A program made the position numbers and the translations under genes. Of a stretch of DNA of 64,000 nucleotides, positions 47,460 to 60,186 are shown piece after piece. The stretch lies in NCBI GenBank assembly GCA_030435675.1, contig CM059623.1, forward strand, positions 10,876,012 to 10,940,011, read 5' to 3'. Every line of letters starts with the position of its first letter. Position 1 is the stretch's first letter. This stretch comes from Steinernema hermaphroditum. Lineage: Eukaryota > Nematoda > Chromadorea > Rhabditida > Steinernematidae. A model generated the notes under the pieces. It saw only the letters and a program-made list of their open reading frames with translations, made no database searches and was not told the DNA's origin.

Positions 47460-49560
47460 CTATTTACATTCCTCGGGCATCGGCGGCCTCGGCGTGTGTG
47501 GCCGCTCGACGCGGATCTTCGGCGAGTCGTCTCCATCCCCTTGGTCGTCGGCGCCGTCCCGGCAGGGGTGCACCATGATAGTGGGGAGGCCTTCGTCACC
47601 TTCGTGCACCTTGTAGGTCTCCTCCACCGTAAGAGCTGCCAGCCGGGCCATCAGGTCGAAGTTGCACACCACAGGCGCCATCTCCGTCGTCTGCTCCCAA
47701 CCCACGGGAGGCGATGCGGGAGGTGAGATCAAGAACTGCTTCTCCAGGGGCGGCAGCTTGAGGTGCCCCTGCTCGTCTTGGTAGGAACGAGGCGCCATCT
47801 CGATCTTCTGAAAGCAGAGGAGTCTAAGAGTGCATGGCGACGAAGGCGCTCTCATCCCTTCTGAGCTGTTTATTCCCGTAATCCCAGAAGATGCGGTGCG
47901 AACGTGTAATTAAATTGGGAGGATAAAGCTTAGTCGTAAACATAATCTCTGACCCCCTGTTTATCCCTAAGGGGGACAGTTTGCAAAAAAGGCTAAGAGG
48001 GCTAGATTACACGTGAAATTTGAGATGGAACCCAAGAAAATGCTTGGAGAAGAGCCAGGAATAGAAGATAATAATTGGCTGAGTTGTTTGCAGAGGAAGT
48101 CTAGACAGAGACGAGTTCGTCTGTGTCTAAAAAGAGAGTTTAGAGTAGAACCGTTTATCTCTCGGTGTTGGCTACTGTGGCGATTCCGAAAATAAAGTGC
48201 CTTTCGCAACTCTGAGAAAAAGAGTCATTGCGCTTGGACTGTGGCCAATGCGTCATCCATCCAACAAAGATTTGGAAGAGTGTGTAGTGACTAAATTCAC
48301 ATGAGGCTCTACAATCCAGTGGAAATATATGCCGGGAATCCCATTTGCTCTACCGTATGAAGGCTTCACCCCTTGTGGCTACATCTGCACTTTCATCTCC
48401 CATAACTCTGACTCACTTGGAACAAAGTTATATTTGGCAAGTGCACGTCTACGACGAAAGACCAATTTGCATTGAGAGAACTCATAATGATAGTGGCGAT
48501 ATTTCTGGAAACTTCATTCGTCTGAATTTCTGACGAACTCAACCGTAGCCTATCCGAAAGGTGGCAAATTCGGCTTTTATTCTTTAGAGTCTGATGTCTG
48601 AACTTCGTATCTTTCGTGCCTCGTTCAGTCAATCTATTTTTAATTATCTCACCAATCTCGTTTGATCACTCAAGAATACGCTATTTATAGCTTCTGAACT
48701 TTGGCCTCAGAGCACAAAGAAAGACAAGATGGAAGGCCTTAATTAATGTCTACCGACACAAACAGAGACAGACAATGGAAAGGCAACGCTTAATGGAGAC
48801 AATGTGAGTGTTCTTTGGAAGGTCGGTCGCCTAGTCATCAGGTAGTCATGCACTAGACTGTCTATTGAAATTTCAGACAACAAAGGTAGGATTACTCATT
48901 AGCGCGAAGGCTTGTGTTAAAGACATAAAACGTGGCATGTTCTTGTGGAGGTGTGCAATAAAACAATCGTTTGGTGTTTGAACTCTGAACATTTTCTGGG
49001 CATTCATTTTTTTGCTAAAAGACAAATTCCGACAAAAGCAGTAATGTTCCCAGAACCGCTACGATTTCGCTGCAAAAACATCAGACATCATGGTTAATAT
49101 TCCATACGATAACACCCATTCTACAACACTCTACACCAGAAAAATGTTAGACAAACGACATGAAGTTAGACAGTCTCAGAATCGCCTGGTTGGCCAGACT
49201 AAAAATAACCTAATATTGAAGAACAAAATACAGTTTGTAGACAGGCTCACACATATAGACTGTCTGCAGCCAGAAAATACTGTCTAACACCCCTTGTACC
49301 TTTGAGAAGAAGGCCTTCATCGGCGTGCCGTGGAAGGAGTGGTGCCCGACGAGGAGTTTCGCGGCGGTGGCGTTCTCCGGGGTCGAAAAGATAACGCGAA
49401 CGCGCTGAAAGCTCTTGAGGAAGTCGAAGTGGATGCGCTCCTCAATTTGGGTGAACAGCTGGCAGAAGTTCTGGCGGTCGTTGTCGTTGGCGAACACCTC
49501 TGTGGGCACGTTGGTGACGATGATCGCGGTCGGCAGCGACTCGTTGCCGGCGCCCAGCAT
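47460..49560 (-). CDS. rcn-1: Calcipressin (regulator of calcineurin)
   Basis: An inhibitor and feedback regulator of the phosphatase calcineurin. Two minus-strand exons, 49560-49300 and 47807-47460, join in phase 0 to 202 residues. Exon 1 holds the RRM-like N-terminal fold (AIIVTNVPTEVFAND, then FDFLKSFQRVRVIFSTPENA). Exon 2 has the hallmark FLISPPASPPVGW, the calcineurin-interacting motif of the family. Exon 2 ends with an acidic stretch, PRPPMPEECK. An acceptor (GTTTCAG) lies 18 bases before the ATG. The 1.49-kb intron (47808-49299) is the longest coding-gene intron here and contains only short unsupported frames and repeat-like sequence. In C. elegans, pst-2 and rcn-1 are also neighbours as I recall, which supports both calls. 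Confidence 0.93.
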
Positions 49561-50527
49561 CGTCGTCGAGCAGATTCTGAAACGACGACGTTGCGGCACT
49601 TTTGTAGCGTGGAAACAGGGTCGCGTCCGTCCCGAAAGGGGCGCTCGCAGCGCCCCGTCGACGTCAGCGCACAATAAACATAATGCCGAATTTACGTCAT
49701 CGAAGGCGAATGGGGAACGCGGCGAGAGTAAGTGAGGCGACCCACAGCCGCCCGGCGACCGAGCGACTGGGAAGAGATCAGTCGTCGCCGGCCCTCTTCT
49801 GACAGCCCGAGTCTCGGTCAGGGCCGAAGAGCCTTCTTAATCGATCACGCGAGACCGTCCTGGACAGACAGGTCCGAGAGAGGTTCAATACGAGGTCAAT
49901 GAAGGGAGCCACAGGGGGTGGGGTCGAGGGGAGGGACTTTGAGCGAATTTGCTGATTAGACATTTGGAGGGTGCCGCTGAGCATGCCTATAGATCGCCGA
50001 TCCACTCATGTCTGAACTCATTTCGGTTTCTCCGACTCACATAATTCTATCGAGACACTTAAAATAGACATCGCAGGTTAGACACCCATATTTTAAGGTC
50101 TATGCGAATTCGGAAAAGGTCTGCCGATTTGGGTCTAGAGTCTAGACCACATTTTGAGACAACAACGGCAATTTCAAGCTTTAGATACTCCAGTGGTGTC
50201 TATATGAATGCCTCTAATAGATGTCTATACGGTTGTTCAAGATAGAGGGCCTCTATCTTGAACAACCGTTTTACGATGGATCCTAGACATTGGAAAGAAA
50301 CGATTAGAACTGTTTGGATACTCCAAATCCACCTGTGTAGACGGGAGAAACACTCGATGCCGAATCACGAACACACCGTACTCCTCGCAATGCAGAAATA
50401 TCACAACGTACCATACGTCATAGACACCAAATGGTCGGTATCGGTCACAGGATTTATGTTCAGAAAACAAGTCAACTTCAATACGCCGGCTATTTACAGC
50501 ATAACAAGAAACCCGGAAGTGGACAGC
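49561..50527. other. Intergenic with TAGAC-type repeats
   Basis: Holds several TCTAGAC and TAGACA words between 50040 and 50230 and the 41-bp hairpin at 50229. No gene is supported. Confidence 0.5.
50229..50269. repeat. Perfect 20-bp inverted repeat with one central base
   Basis: ACGGTTGTTCAAGATAGAGG at 50229-50248 is exactly complementary to CCTCTATCTTGAACAACCGT at 50250-50269, with a single G between. It lies 3' of bcas-2 and 5' of rcn-1. Confidence 0.9.
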
Positions 50528-51277
50528 TTAGGCTTCAGTGAATTCGCTCAAATCGACGCGAAGCCTCTTTGCGAGCTCCTCGTTCTCCGACTCGAGCTCC
50601 ACACACGCTTTCGCCAACTGGTAGTTCTTCGAGACGCCCTGGACCCACTGCTTGTCGAGGTGTGTGATCTTGCGGCCGGCCTCCTCTTGCTGACGTTTAC
50701 GGCTCGCATGAACGTTGTGAATCTCTTTTCTCAGCTGGAAAATAACAATGAGATAAGTGGTAAACACGAATTACCGAAATACCTCTTTGACGAGCTCCTC
50801 TTCGTAGTTCAACTGGTCCTCGAGGTCCTTGTTGTGGCGCCGATGCCACTCGGGGCCGAACTCTTCTAGTAGCGCCAGATTGAGCGTTCTCAGATTCAGA
50901 TGCTGGTTCTGAGCCTTCGCGTTGGCGATCGCCTTCCGCCAGGAGTTCTTGTCGGCGCCTTTGCCCACCGTTGACGGACAGGGCAGATCACAACGAGAGA
51001 GGTCGAGCTGCGGCATTGGAACCTTCTTCGCCATCCGCTCCATCTCCTCCTGCAGTCGGGGCGTCAAGAAGGCATCGTAGTCGGGCACCGGGAGGTGGCG
51101 GAGATAGTTCTTAGTGGGGCGGAAGACACGACATTCTTGCTCGATCAGCGCCAGAGCGTACTGCTGATCATTTTCGGTGTACTCGGTGTCCAAATAGGGT
51201 AGCGCATCGATCGGGTGCTCCGCGTCCGTCGGAGGTCCTCCAGCTTCGAGGGCCAACATCGGAGTGTTCTGATTCAT
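50528..51277 (-). CDS. bcas-2: BCAS2/SPF27, Prp19-complex splicing factor
   Basis: A core member of the Prp19/CDC5L complex that activates the spliceosome in the nucleus. Minus-strand exons 51277-50783 and 50734-50528 give 233 residues (human protein 225). The ATG follows an acceptor by two bases (CATTTCAG|AGATG). Family blocks are visible: IDALPYLDTEY near residue 25, FRPTKNYLRHLP, DLSRCDLPCP, then a C-terminal coiled coil from LEDQLNYEEELVKELRKEI to LESENEELAKRL. As I recall, the C. elegans genes for BCAS2 and GEN-1 are adjacent (T12A2), as are these two, so local synteny agrees. Confidence 0.95.
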
Positions 51278-53085
51278 CTCTGAAATGAAGCAAATAAAGT
51301 GATCACATGAAACAAAGGCGCACTTCTGGGATGGCGCGCCGAGGGGAAAAGCGCGATGTGATAAAACAGTTAAATTTTTGACGCTTTGTATATCGAAGCT
51401 CTTCTTCGCTGTGGACCTGCAAAACCCAGTTTTGTCTCTTCTGTTTTTTTTTTCAGTTTCTTCAGTTAGACGCCTTGTCTGTTTACGTCCTGTTTACGTT
51501 TAGATTTCGTCCAAGCGACTTCGGGAATGCATCACATGAGCCGGCTTTCAAACGCATTCCACTGAATGTCAAGGAGGGTGATATTTCACTGTCAATGACG
51601 ACATGCCCCAACACTCATAAATCACGGGAGAGTCAAGCTCACCGAAAAACAACACCGCTTCTATTTCTAAATTTCGAAGACAAAGTACAAAAATCAATTT
51701 AAGTGGTTCGCGGAGTGGACGAGGAAGCGCCACGGGGAGAGCGAAGAATAGCGAAGAGGACAATCGATTTATCGAATAAAAGGACAAACGTCTCCCGGGC
51801 ACTTTGAGCCAATCTGCCCGAGTTTATATTTGAACAAATTTGGGATTTCCTCCCCAAGACGAAAACATACATTATGCTACGCTCAACAGTGAAAACAATA
51901 TTCATCCAGGCTTCAACGAAAACAAAAACTACGAAAGTTTTGAAACTTCCGCTTTCAAAACGCATCGGCTTTTCACACATTCTTCATTCGGTTCCTTTGT
52001 TTTCTTTTATTTCGGATGTTTTTCACGCCTGCGTGCCATGTCAATGTCCATTACTGAGATTACTTATTGCTCGAAATAACCAAACTTTCCGACTACGTCA
52101 AAGTACTCCGCAATTTCGCACATCGTTTGAACGTTTGGTGTGTGTCTCGTCATGTACGTCATCGAACTGACTTCAAAATAGATGAACAAAACCTGGAAGA
52201 CAAACAAACTGCAGCAAGGGGCTACCGTATATGCGCTCAAAGCTGCACGGCAATGACTCATGAGTTGTATAAACACATTGGAAACGATTTGGTGTCTAGA
52301 CGTCTAAAAACAACGTTATCCTCGAGTTTACCGTAATCCAGCCATGCTTTTCGCACGTGGAAAAGAAACTCACATGTATTTTGCGATAACGCGAAGGATC
52401 ATAATAAGCATGTAAAGAAATTATCGTATTTGATAGGCTAGAACTTCCAATCTGTAAAAAAATCCCAAGTCTAGATTCCAAAATGGCGCTCCAAAATTAA
52501 TTAAAATCCACAGTTTTCAAATCTTTCAGCGATCACATAGCAACCATCAATCATCATGGCTTTCGCGCCAGGAACCTGCACCACACACGGCGATCCAGAC
52601 TACCACAGCCGGGACAACCAGACACTACGAAGGTACGGTAACATGGACAGACGTGAACCTGCGAGCCACATAACATCTCACCCCACAGGAGTAAAATAAA
52701 TTTAATGGTTTTCAAATAGTTCCTCAGTGGCAATTTATACAAACGGTCTTCATTACTCTTCTTCTTCTCTGTGATGGTGAAAAAAAAATATACATAGAGG
52801 AGAGACACTGCGCGGAGAACAACGGGAGACGTTACAATCTTCAACAAAAAAAACAATAGAAACTCTACAAAGCACTTGAACAATAATAACTCTAGGAGAA
52901 AAAGATTGCATCTGAATGAGTGGAATAGAACATCTCTAGAGCATTATATCTAAACGTGAGCAATTTCGGCATCGTGCGTAAAAAAACTCTAACAACTCTA
53001 ATAAGCGAATGGACCACCGAAATTCCAGAAAAGTGCACACGTGATTGAACAAGAGAAAAAAGATTATGTACATAGAAGGCGGATA
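51278..53085. other. Intergenic, AT-rich, nothing supported
   Basis: No open frame has splice or domain support. The gen-1 3' region lies at its right end. Confidence 0.5.
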
Positions 53086-54857
53086 TTAACAAACGGCATT
53101 CGGTTTGCCTGGGCGGAATCCCTCGATGATGACGGAAGGCTGATTTGAGGTGCCTTCGATCGTCGTCGTCAGCTCATCGCGGGATATCTTCGGAGCTGGT
53201 GAGGAATCAGTGGTATCAACTGCAGGGCGACGGCGATTCCGATGATTCGCTCCTAGCTGGGAGCTGACGGCGGACTCGCAGCGCGAAGAGCCTTCACTTC
53301 CTCCGCGAAGAGATGCTTCGAGTATCTGAAATGTTGGAACTGAAAGAATGACTGCAGATGGAACTTTACCAAAGGAGTTACGGAATAGAGGGACATCTTC
53401 TTCTTGAGCGCCTCTAAAGCAGTGAATTCTCTTTTGGAGCAATAGATTCCATCATCTTCAGCAACTTGTCGGTCGCAAACGAGGGGGCGGTATCGGGATC
53501 GGCTTCCAGAAGACGAATTAGAGACGACGCTTTCGGTGAGCTCAATGGCGGAGTCAGTCGAAGAGAGCGATGAAGATGAGAGCGGCGGAGTCATGTACTT
53601 GTCAATCTTCTGCTGGGATGACTCGCTGATGACGCTCGCTCGCTTTTTATAGACGTCATCCAATTCTTTTGTTGTGCGCTTCGGCTCCCATTTAAACAGC
53701 TTCATAAGATATTCTTCCAGTTGTTTCTGCAAATAGTTCTGATAACATGCTATGTATATTGATTCCATACTTACTCTGATCTGGACCGTAGGATCGTTTA
53801 ACGACCCTGTCAGGCCATCAGCCGAAACAACATTGACGCTTGGGAGCAGATATGAGTTGATGGCCTCGGCGACGGAGTCGGAATTTGGGAAAGAGCTGGG
53901 GAAGTTAAATCCGGATTTGTAGAGTTTCGCCTTCATTTCGCTGTCGCTTGTGGAGGATTCCAGTTCGTGCGAGCAGTAGCTTCGAAATCTGTCGAGAATT
54001 GTCTGCGGGTGATCATCATCGACAAGCGAAAACTCGGCAATGATTTCAAGTCCTGTGACCATTCCAACTCGCTGGATACCGCGCTCATATGAGTCACATC
54101 CAAGCAGTATGGCAAGAGCTATTAACCGATTTCTGTTAAGGCCTATAATATGAGACAATTAGTAAGTAGTTTGAACACAGTGTACGTCACCTTGTGTTTC
54201 CGTAATCATGTCCATAGAGAATAGTTGGACTTTTTCGATGTTGCCAACCAGAGCGGATCCAAAATCAAGTACATAGAGTGTGCGCCCGCCAAACAGAAAG
54301 TAGTTCATGTCCTTTGCCAGACACCCCTCGACCAAATTATCCATTTCGAGTTGGGCGCACTGTGCGACGCTGTCACATGCGGCCTCAACGTAGCGGATAT
54401 CCATCTTATCTAAAAGCGCTTTCAAGTCGTCCAGCTCCTTCAACAGCATCAGCCTGTGCGAATGGTCTCCTTTGCCTTTCGCTTTTCTGCCATTTGAGCG
54501 CTAAAATAAGATACTTTGTTAAACCATGACACGAGAGAATTACCCTGGCCGGGGCTCGTGAGCTCTCCAAATCGATCGTCTTCGCCGTATCGAACACAAC
54601 CACCGGCTCAACAGCAGCTTCCATCAGTTTACAGGTGCGTTGGAAAAACGCTTGTGTGAGTGACTTCACCTTTGAAGGGTTGACGTAACCTTTCCTGTGA
54701 AGTTCAATGATCCACGCGGTTCCATCTAATCAACAACATGTTTGCGATCCATTTTTAGAAGCCACTTACCAACAGCGAGCTTCTTACGCGCTAAGTCAGT
54801 GGGCGCAATAGCCTCCGCGAACTTCTGCATGTAATCCCAAAGTCCAGTGACACCCAT
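53086..54857 (-). CDS. gen-1: GEN1-like Holliday junction resolvase family protein with altered active site
   Basis: A member of the XPG/FEN1 nuclease superfamily; GEN1 cuts Holliday junctions. Minus-strand exons 54857-54770, 54725-54544, 54500-54191, 54142-53775, 53726-53370 and 53325-53086 give 514 residues. The N-terminus MGVTGLWDYMQKF and KKLAVDGTAW match the family start, including the first metal-binding aspartate. The I-domain reads VEAACDSVAQCAQLE, then GCLAKDMNYFLFGGRTLY, then LALAILLGCDSYERGIQRVG (preceded by NRNRLIA). In human GEN1 the first two are GEAEA and TNDGDTF, so here both glutamates (to D and V) and the second aspartate of DGD (to N) are changed. The C-terminal half is serine-rich and poorly conserved. 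The protein may be catalytically weak or dead. It lies upstream of bcas-2 on the same strand. Confidence 0.85.
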
Positions 54858-56240
54858 AGTTATTACTGTTTCGTTCAACGACGACAATGATGCATAGAAA
54901 TATGGAAGAACCCGTCAAAAAGAAGAAAGAAGTCTTGATTGTTAGTGCGACCGCTTGGACCGGCTATGCGTTTCAGTTGACTTCGGGTCTATATACAAAA
55001 TAGAGGGACCTCGGACCTAAAACGAAATCAAGATAAGAATGTCACTGAGAACGAGGAAATACACGCACATGAGTTAACATGAATACAACAGAAAAAAAAG
55101 CTCGCAAAGTGATTAAGAAATTCCGAGATGAGTCAGTCCATTTCACCATTTACTCTCGTGCTCCTAGCGCAGCATGCCAGCAAAATGACCATATTTCAAC
55201 CCTTCGCAGTTTACACATTGTGAGCGTGCCCATCGATGCAAGGGAACAAAAACCATGTGTCTAAGATAAGGTGCTCCTGGCGGCGCACTTTACGAAGGAA
55301 AATGAAAACAGTGGAAGATGAACCTAAACACGGCACCGTTGACATGGTTCAACATGTCCAAAAAAGTAAACCATAAAGTAACCTTTTTTGGGGCGATTTC
55401 CAAACAGTTCGGCCGTAGTCAATCGCTCCAGAAAGCACAGCTATATGAACTCGCTGGCGCGTTGCAATTCAAAGGAAACTCTAAAACTGCTCTGAAAGTG
55501 TTCTGATTAGGTGTGTGACATGAACCCAGAAAACAAAAAACGTGCATGAAGTACTAGTCAATCGCATCTAATGAATATAAATCACACATCCCCAAAAAGA
55601 ACACTTGTCTAAGCGAGCGAAACCGGCGAGAAAAACCGAAATCGAACATCCGCTAATCAGCTGAAAACCCCGAAAACTTGTCGGGGCAAGAACAGCCGCG
55701 CGAGCAACCTGACATGCGCAAAATTGCAACAGATCTGAGGTTTGGGTGAAAAAAAGGCGAATCCGCACTACGCAGCTTCCGACCGTCCGGCTCCAATCGA
55801 ACGAGCTGTCTGAAGACCACAAAAAAGCAACAGAGTCAATCAGACAGTAGACGCGAGGAGAAACATGACAGACGATTTCTCGGTCTCGTCGATCCACAGA
55901 AGACATGCAAATTGTTGCGAGTGAGAGGGCGCGATCGCGCTACAGCTGAGAGGACGAAGACGGTTCTTCGCAGAGAGAACCCTCTCCAGTGCTAAACGAC
56001 TCGCTCTCTCTCTTTCCTCCTGGCTGTGGAGAACGCCACCACCGCTGCTGCTGCGTGGTCGATGCGATAGCGCCGCGACGCTCGCTCGCAGTGTCGCGAT
56101 CCGCATAGCGATGCGGGTGGCCGCTCTGGGTGCACGTGAGTTGCACAACAGCCCGGGCAGAACGCCGAGATGGTACCGTAGTTAAGATGACTCCCACAGT
56201 GCAACACCCCACAAAGGCAAGACCGTTTGACGTTAAAATA
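54858..56240. other. Intergenic, no supported gene
   Basis: The 5' side of gen-1 is followed by the 3' side of CK1 copy B. Short ATG frames at 55079, 55318 and on the minus strand at 55840-56212 have no domain or splice support. A GC-rich patch lies at 55920-56170. Confidence 0.45.
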
Positions 56241-56242
56241 TT

Positions 56243-56248
56243 TTTATT
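56243..56248 (-). terminator. Probable polyadenylation signal of CK1 copy B
   Basis: AATAAA on the minus strand, about 80 bp past the stop at 56326. Confidence 0.55.
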
Positions 56249-56325
56249 TCACAAAACACATTACTTCGATGAACAACGGAAGCAGAATCGAAGTTAAGTC
56301 ATTGAACAGAGGTATCCCGGAGCTC

Positions 56326-57464
56326 CTAGCCATGATTACCAGCCGGCTTAGCACCTGAGTGCGATGGCATGCCCAATCCAACATTAGGGTTCTGAGCTTT
56401 CTGAGTTAGTATAGTCCAGTCGAAGGTGTAATCGTACTGAAAAAAAAGTTTAACAAAAGATACCATTTCCCATCATACTTGGTGGTTCAACGTTCTGAAG
56501 AGAATGCGGAAAAGTTGGCGGAGATACATGTAGTCGGGAGCCTCATCAAAACGCAACCCACGACAGTAGTTCATATACATCGAGAATTCGGCCGGGTACC
56601 CTTTGCAAAGGATCTCCGTAGGCGTTGACATCTTCTTCTCGCTGATCTTTTCGTACTTCTGCTTCTTGGTGGCCGCCTTCAGTCCTTGCCAAGGCAGCTG
56701 ACCACGGTTAAAATACATCATGACATAGCCAAGCGCTTCCATGTCATCACGACGACTTTGTTCAATTCCTTAAATAACTTGACGTTTCGAGTGTAAATGG
56801 TGAAGAAAGCATACCCAAGTGTGCGTTAATCGAGGCGTAACGAGCAGTACCAGTAAGATTCTTATCCTCGCGGTAAGCGATGTGTGCGCGAGTTCGCGAA
56901 TCGCGGAATTTCTTGGCCAAACCAAAGTCGATGAGGAACAGCTTGTTGCAATGACGGCCAATGCCCATCAAGAAGTTGTCGGGCTTGATATCACGGTGGA
57001 TGAAGTTCTTGACGTGGACGTACTCGATGCGACCGATCATTTGATCTGCCAGCATCAGGACGGTCTTCATGGTAAAGCGGCGACTGCAGAAATTGAACAA
57101 ATCTTCAAGTGACGGTCCGAGCAAGTCCATAACCAGGATATTGAAGTCTCTTTCCGTACCGTACCATCTAATGTGCGGAATTCCGACTCCACCCTGTAGA
57201 ATCTTGTACACCTGGAAAACAATACGTTGCAGAAATACATTCTATGAAAAAGTATCATACCTTGCTTTCATAGAGCAACTGCGGATGGCGAGCCTTGCTT
57301 GATTCGATTTTTACGGCAACCTCCTCTCCATTGCTGATGTTGATGCCAAGGTAGATGTCGCCAAAAGATCCGCTTCCAATTTTTCGGACCAGGCGGTATT
57401 TTCCAGCGCCGCAAATAAATTCTTTCGACTGCGGATTTACGATGCCACTGACAGCGGCCGCCAT
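56326..57464 (-). CDS. kin-19: Casein kinase 1 alpha, copy B
   Basis: A second CK1 alpha kinase gene. Minus-strand exons 57464-57261, 57211-56815, 56768-56479 and 56436-56326 give 333 residues. Exon junctions fall at the same codons as in copy A, and exons 2 and 3 have exactly the same lengths (397 and 290 nt), so the two are duplicates. All kinase motifs are present ([43 protein letters not shown]). Introns here are short (about 43-50 bp), whereas copy A has a 978-bp first intron. N- and C-termini differ ([12 protein letters not shown]; tail ending [11 protein letters not shown]). An acceptor (TTTTAG) lies ten bases before the ATG. The tract 56877-57130 is base-for-base identical to copy A. 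Confidence 0.95.
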
Positions 57465-60186
57465 CTGGTCTCGTCTAAAACAAGCAAACTATAGTAAAAT
57501 CTGCGATGAATATTGATCGCGACTGTATGCAACACCACGTGGACTAGAATCACAGCACTAAGGTCACTCTGGACGAGTTACCCGCGCAAATACCGGCGCA
57601 GCCACAAATCGCACAAGCCACACGGGGCCTTCGTTGTCTGCCGACAAAAAGGTGGCCAAATTTCAATTGCGCTCCAACGGGAACGTGATGGACGCAGATG
57701 TGTTCGCAACGAGTGCATGCAATGCTATTAGCAAATAGCGAAAAAGTCAGAAAAAGCTTCCAGGCGACCGTATCTAAACGTCCCCAACATATCACCGTGG
57801 GAGCCGAGGGCACCACCTTTCCGAATTTATTGTTCAAAAACGCGGTATACGTCTATTGTTCGGGCAGGACAAATATACTGGTCAACGAGCCAAAAACCAT
57901 AGAAGAGTGATGGGCCTTACCCTTGCATATAAGCGACATCAGATGTTTTCCGCAAACTGGAAAAGTAATGTGCGTATTTTACACATTACTTTTTACAAAG
58001 AAAAAAGAGAATCAATAATCCGATCTAAGAGAATCTTGCAAAGATACAGTGAACTGCAACAACGAAAGCAATTCCGACATTAAAACCGCACGCATATAAA
58101 CGATCAATAAATGATCAATGTGCGAACGGGAGATGAACGCACTCAAATGGCATTCTTCTCCACTGCTGACCAAAGACACGCCTACCCGACTGATCCACCA
58201 CACCGCATATATAACATCGCCCTCATTCATCCATTGCGCATAAAACAGCTGTACAACGTGCAAAAGCGAAATGCCTTGAAATTTTTTGGGTGTTCTAAGA
58301 CATGCCCCATGCGAAACCCAAACATGTGTTCAGCACCATTCCCGCGTTCAGTTCGATGGGATGAGGTTCGCTGATTGCCACCAGCACTCGGATGAACGCC
58401 AGGAGAAAACTGAGAAAACGAAATGAAACGTTCCCCATTTTTTACACATCTGAAACAAAACGTTTCAAGGACACATTCAGGACACAGCAGTCACGCTGCC
58501 TAAATCCATCGATACACATACAAAACAAGAAGAAAAACGAATGAAAGAGAGAAACAAAAACCCTACCTACTCCAACCGCGCGCACCCGAGCAGAATGAGA
58601 ACCGCATGGAATGATCAAATGGTAGGGATCGTATTGTCTAGACCCTCTTTCCCAGACAGACTGGCCCAATGCACTTTACATGAAGTAAGCCTATAATGGT
58701 ATAATAGTACTGTAGGATCTACTCCCGTTCCTCGATACTACAGAGTCAAAGATGTTGTACCAGGAAAGTGCTGCGGTGTAAATGTCTGCACGGCGATCTG
58801 TCTTAGCAGTATGAGCCAAACAGTACAGAAATTTCCAACTTTCCTCAATATCTGGGCCCCACTAACGATGTCGTACCTAAAAATGCATAACGATTGCATT
58901 AACTGAACAAGAATAAAACCAGAAACTGTATTGTGAACGTAGCGAAACGCGCTCTACATGGTATAAGCGCTTCTAGCGGACGACGGAATCTGGACCTGCA
59001 GCAGGTCCTCTTTTCTACAAGCTACTGCTCCCGAAAAGTATAGCGAACACCTAACTTCGAAGCGCTGGCTTTTTTTGCCGCGCCGAAAATCGATTTCAGC
59101 TTGTTCAACTGCAAAGCTCACGACATGAAATGTCCGCCCGCTGAAAATCCATTCGCATACCTCGAACTCGAAGAATCTAACACCGCGAGAAAATTAGTCC
59201 GAGAACCATGACGAAAATCCCACACGTTTGTGTTGAAAGCATCCAACCACAACGATCGCCTAGCAACCTCCCCACATCTTGATTTTTGCTTCGCTACGCG
59301 GATTAACGAATTTTTCGCCTGAGTCATCGGTTTTCGCTGTTTTCGAGATTGATATTCATTAGCGTGAACTCCGAACGAGAGCGGACATCAAAGATGTTCG
59401 AACGAAGGGGCGGAAATCACCATTTCCTGCGCAAATAAACCACACATCCAGTGCAACAATGAATATCGCGCGCATAAGAAGCTAATGCCATTCAGAGCAA
59501 TCGGTTTAAACTCGTAAAACGCTCCGCAAACACACGTTCCGCTCGCTTCCTCACTTAGCAATATTAAAAAAGAGCTGCTTCGCAACGGCGTTTATTCGAA
59601 GGTCTCGATGGGAAGACCACCGCGGATGAGAGCGGCGGGTACGGTGGCCGTCGCCGCGATCAAACTCGGTGCAAAGCGGCTCTCCTGCAGCGAGCGAGAC
59701 GGTCTGGTCTGTCCACGGCTGTCTGCAGACAGTTTGTGCTGAAGGTCTTGGAAGTGCACTGACCATTCTTACGACCGACAGCCGACGGTCGGTCGTTTGG
59801 CGGCTGCTGGGGTGGTGTACACATAGCGCAGAGGGACAATTGGCAGCGGCCGCCGACAATGGGCGATCCTTGGCGTTTTCTTGCGCATTTGCATATTTTC
59901 GCGATAACAATCGATCAGAGAAGAGGGTGGTACTATTGTCTTATCGCGGTCTGATTAGGACGTTTTAGGAGGCGAAGGTGTCGATGGAAGATTAGGAATA
60001 TTTTGTGCTATCCTTGGTTAATTACACGCGTAAAACAAAGTTCAGGTACGTTATGGGTACGCTTCCACACCTTCTGTTCGCTTCTTTAATCCCAGGTGCA
60101 ATGTAATGACGGTACGGTCGAAACCATTGGATTTCACAACAACCCACATTCAAATATACAGTTTCATATCACAACGGGCAGACGAC
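57465..60186. other. Intergenic, no supported gene
   Basis: About 2.7 kb. Short frames occur on both strands with no domain or matched splice sites. A GC-rich, partly palindromic patch at 59620-59850 includes CTGTCTGCAGACAG and a 9-bp hairpin (ACGACCGAC at 59771, GTCGGTCGT at 59788). Confidence 0.45.
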
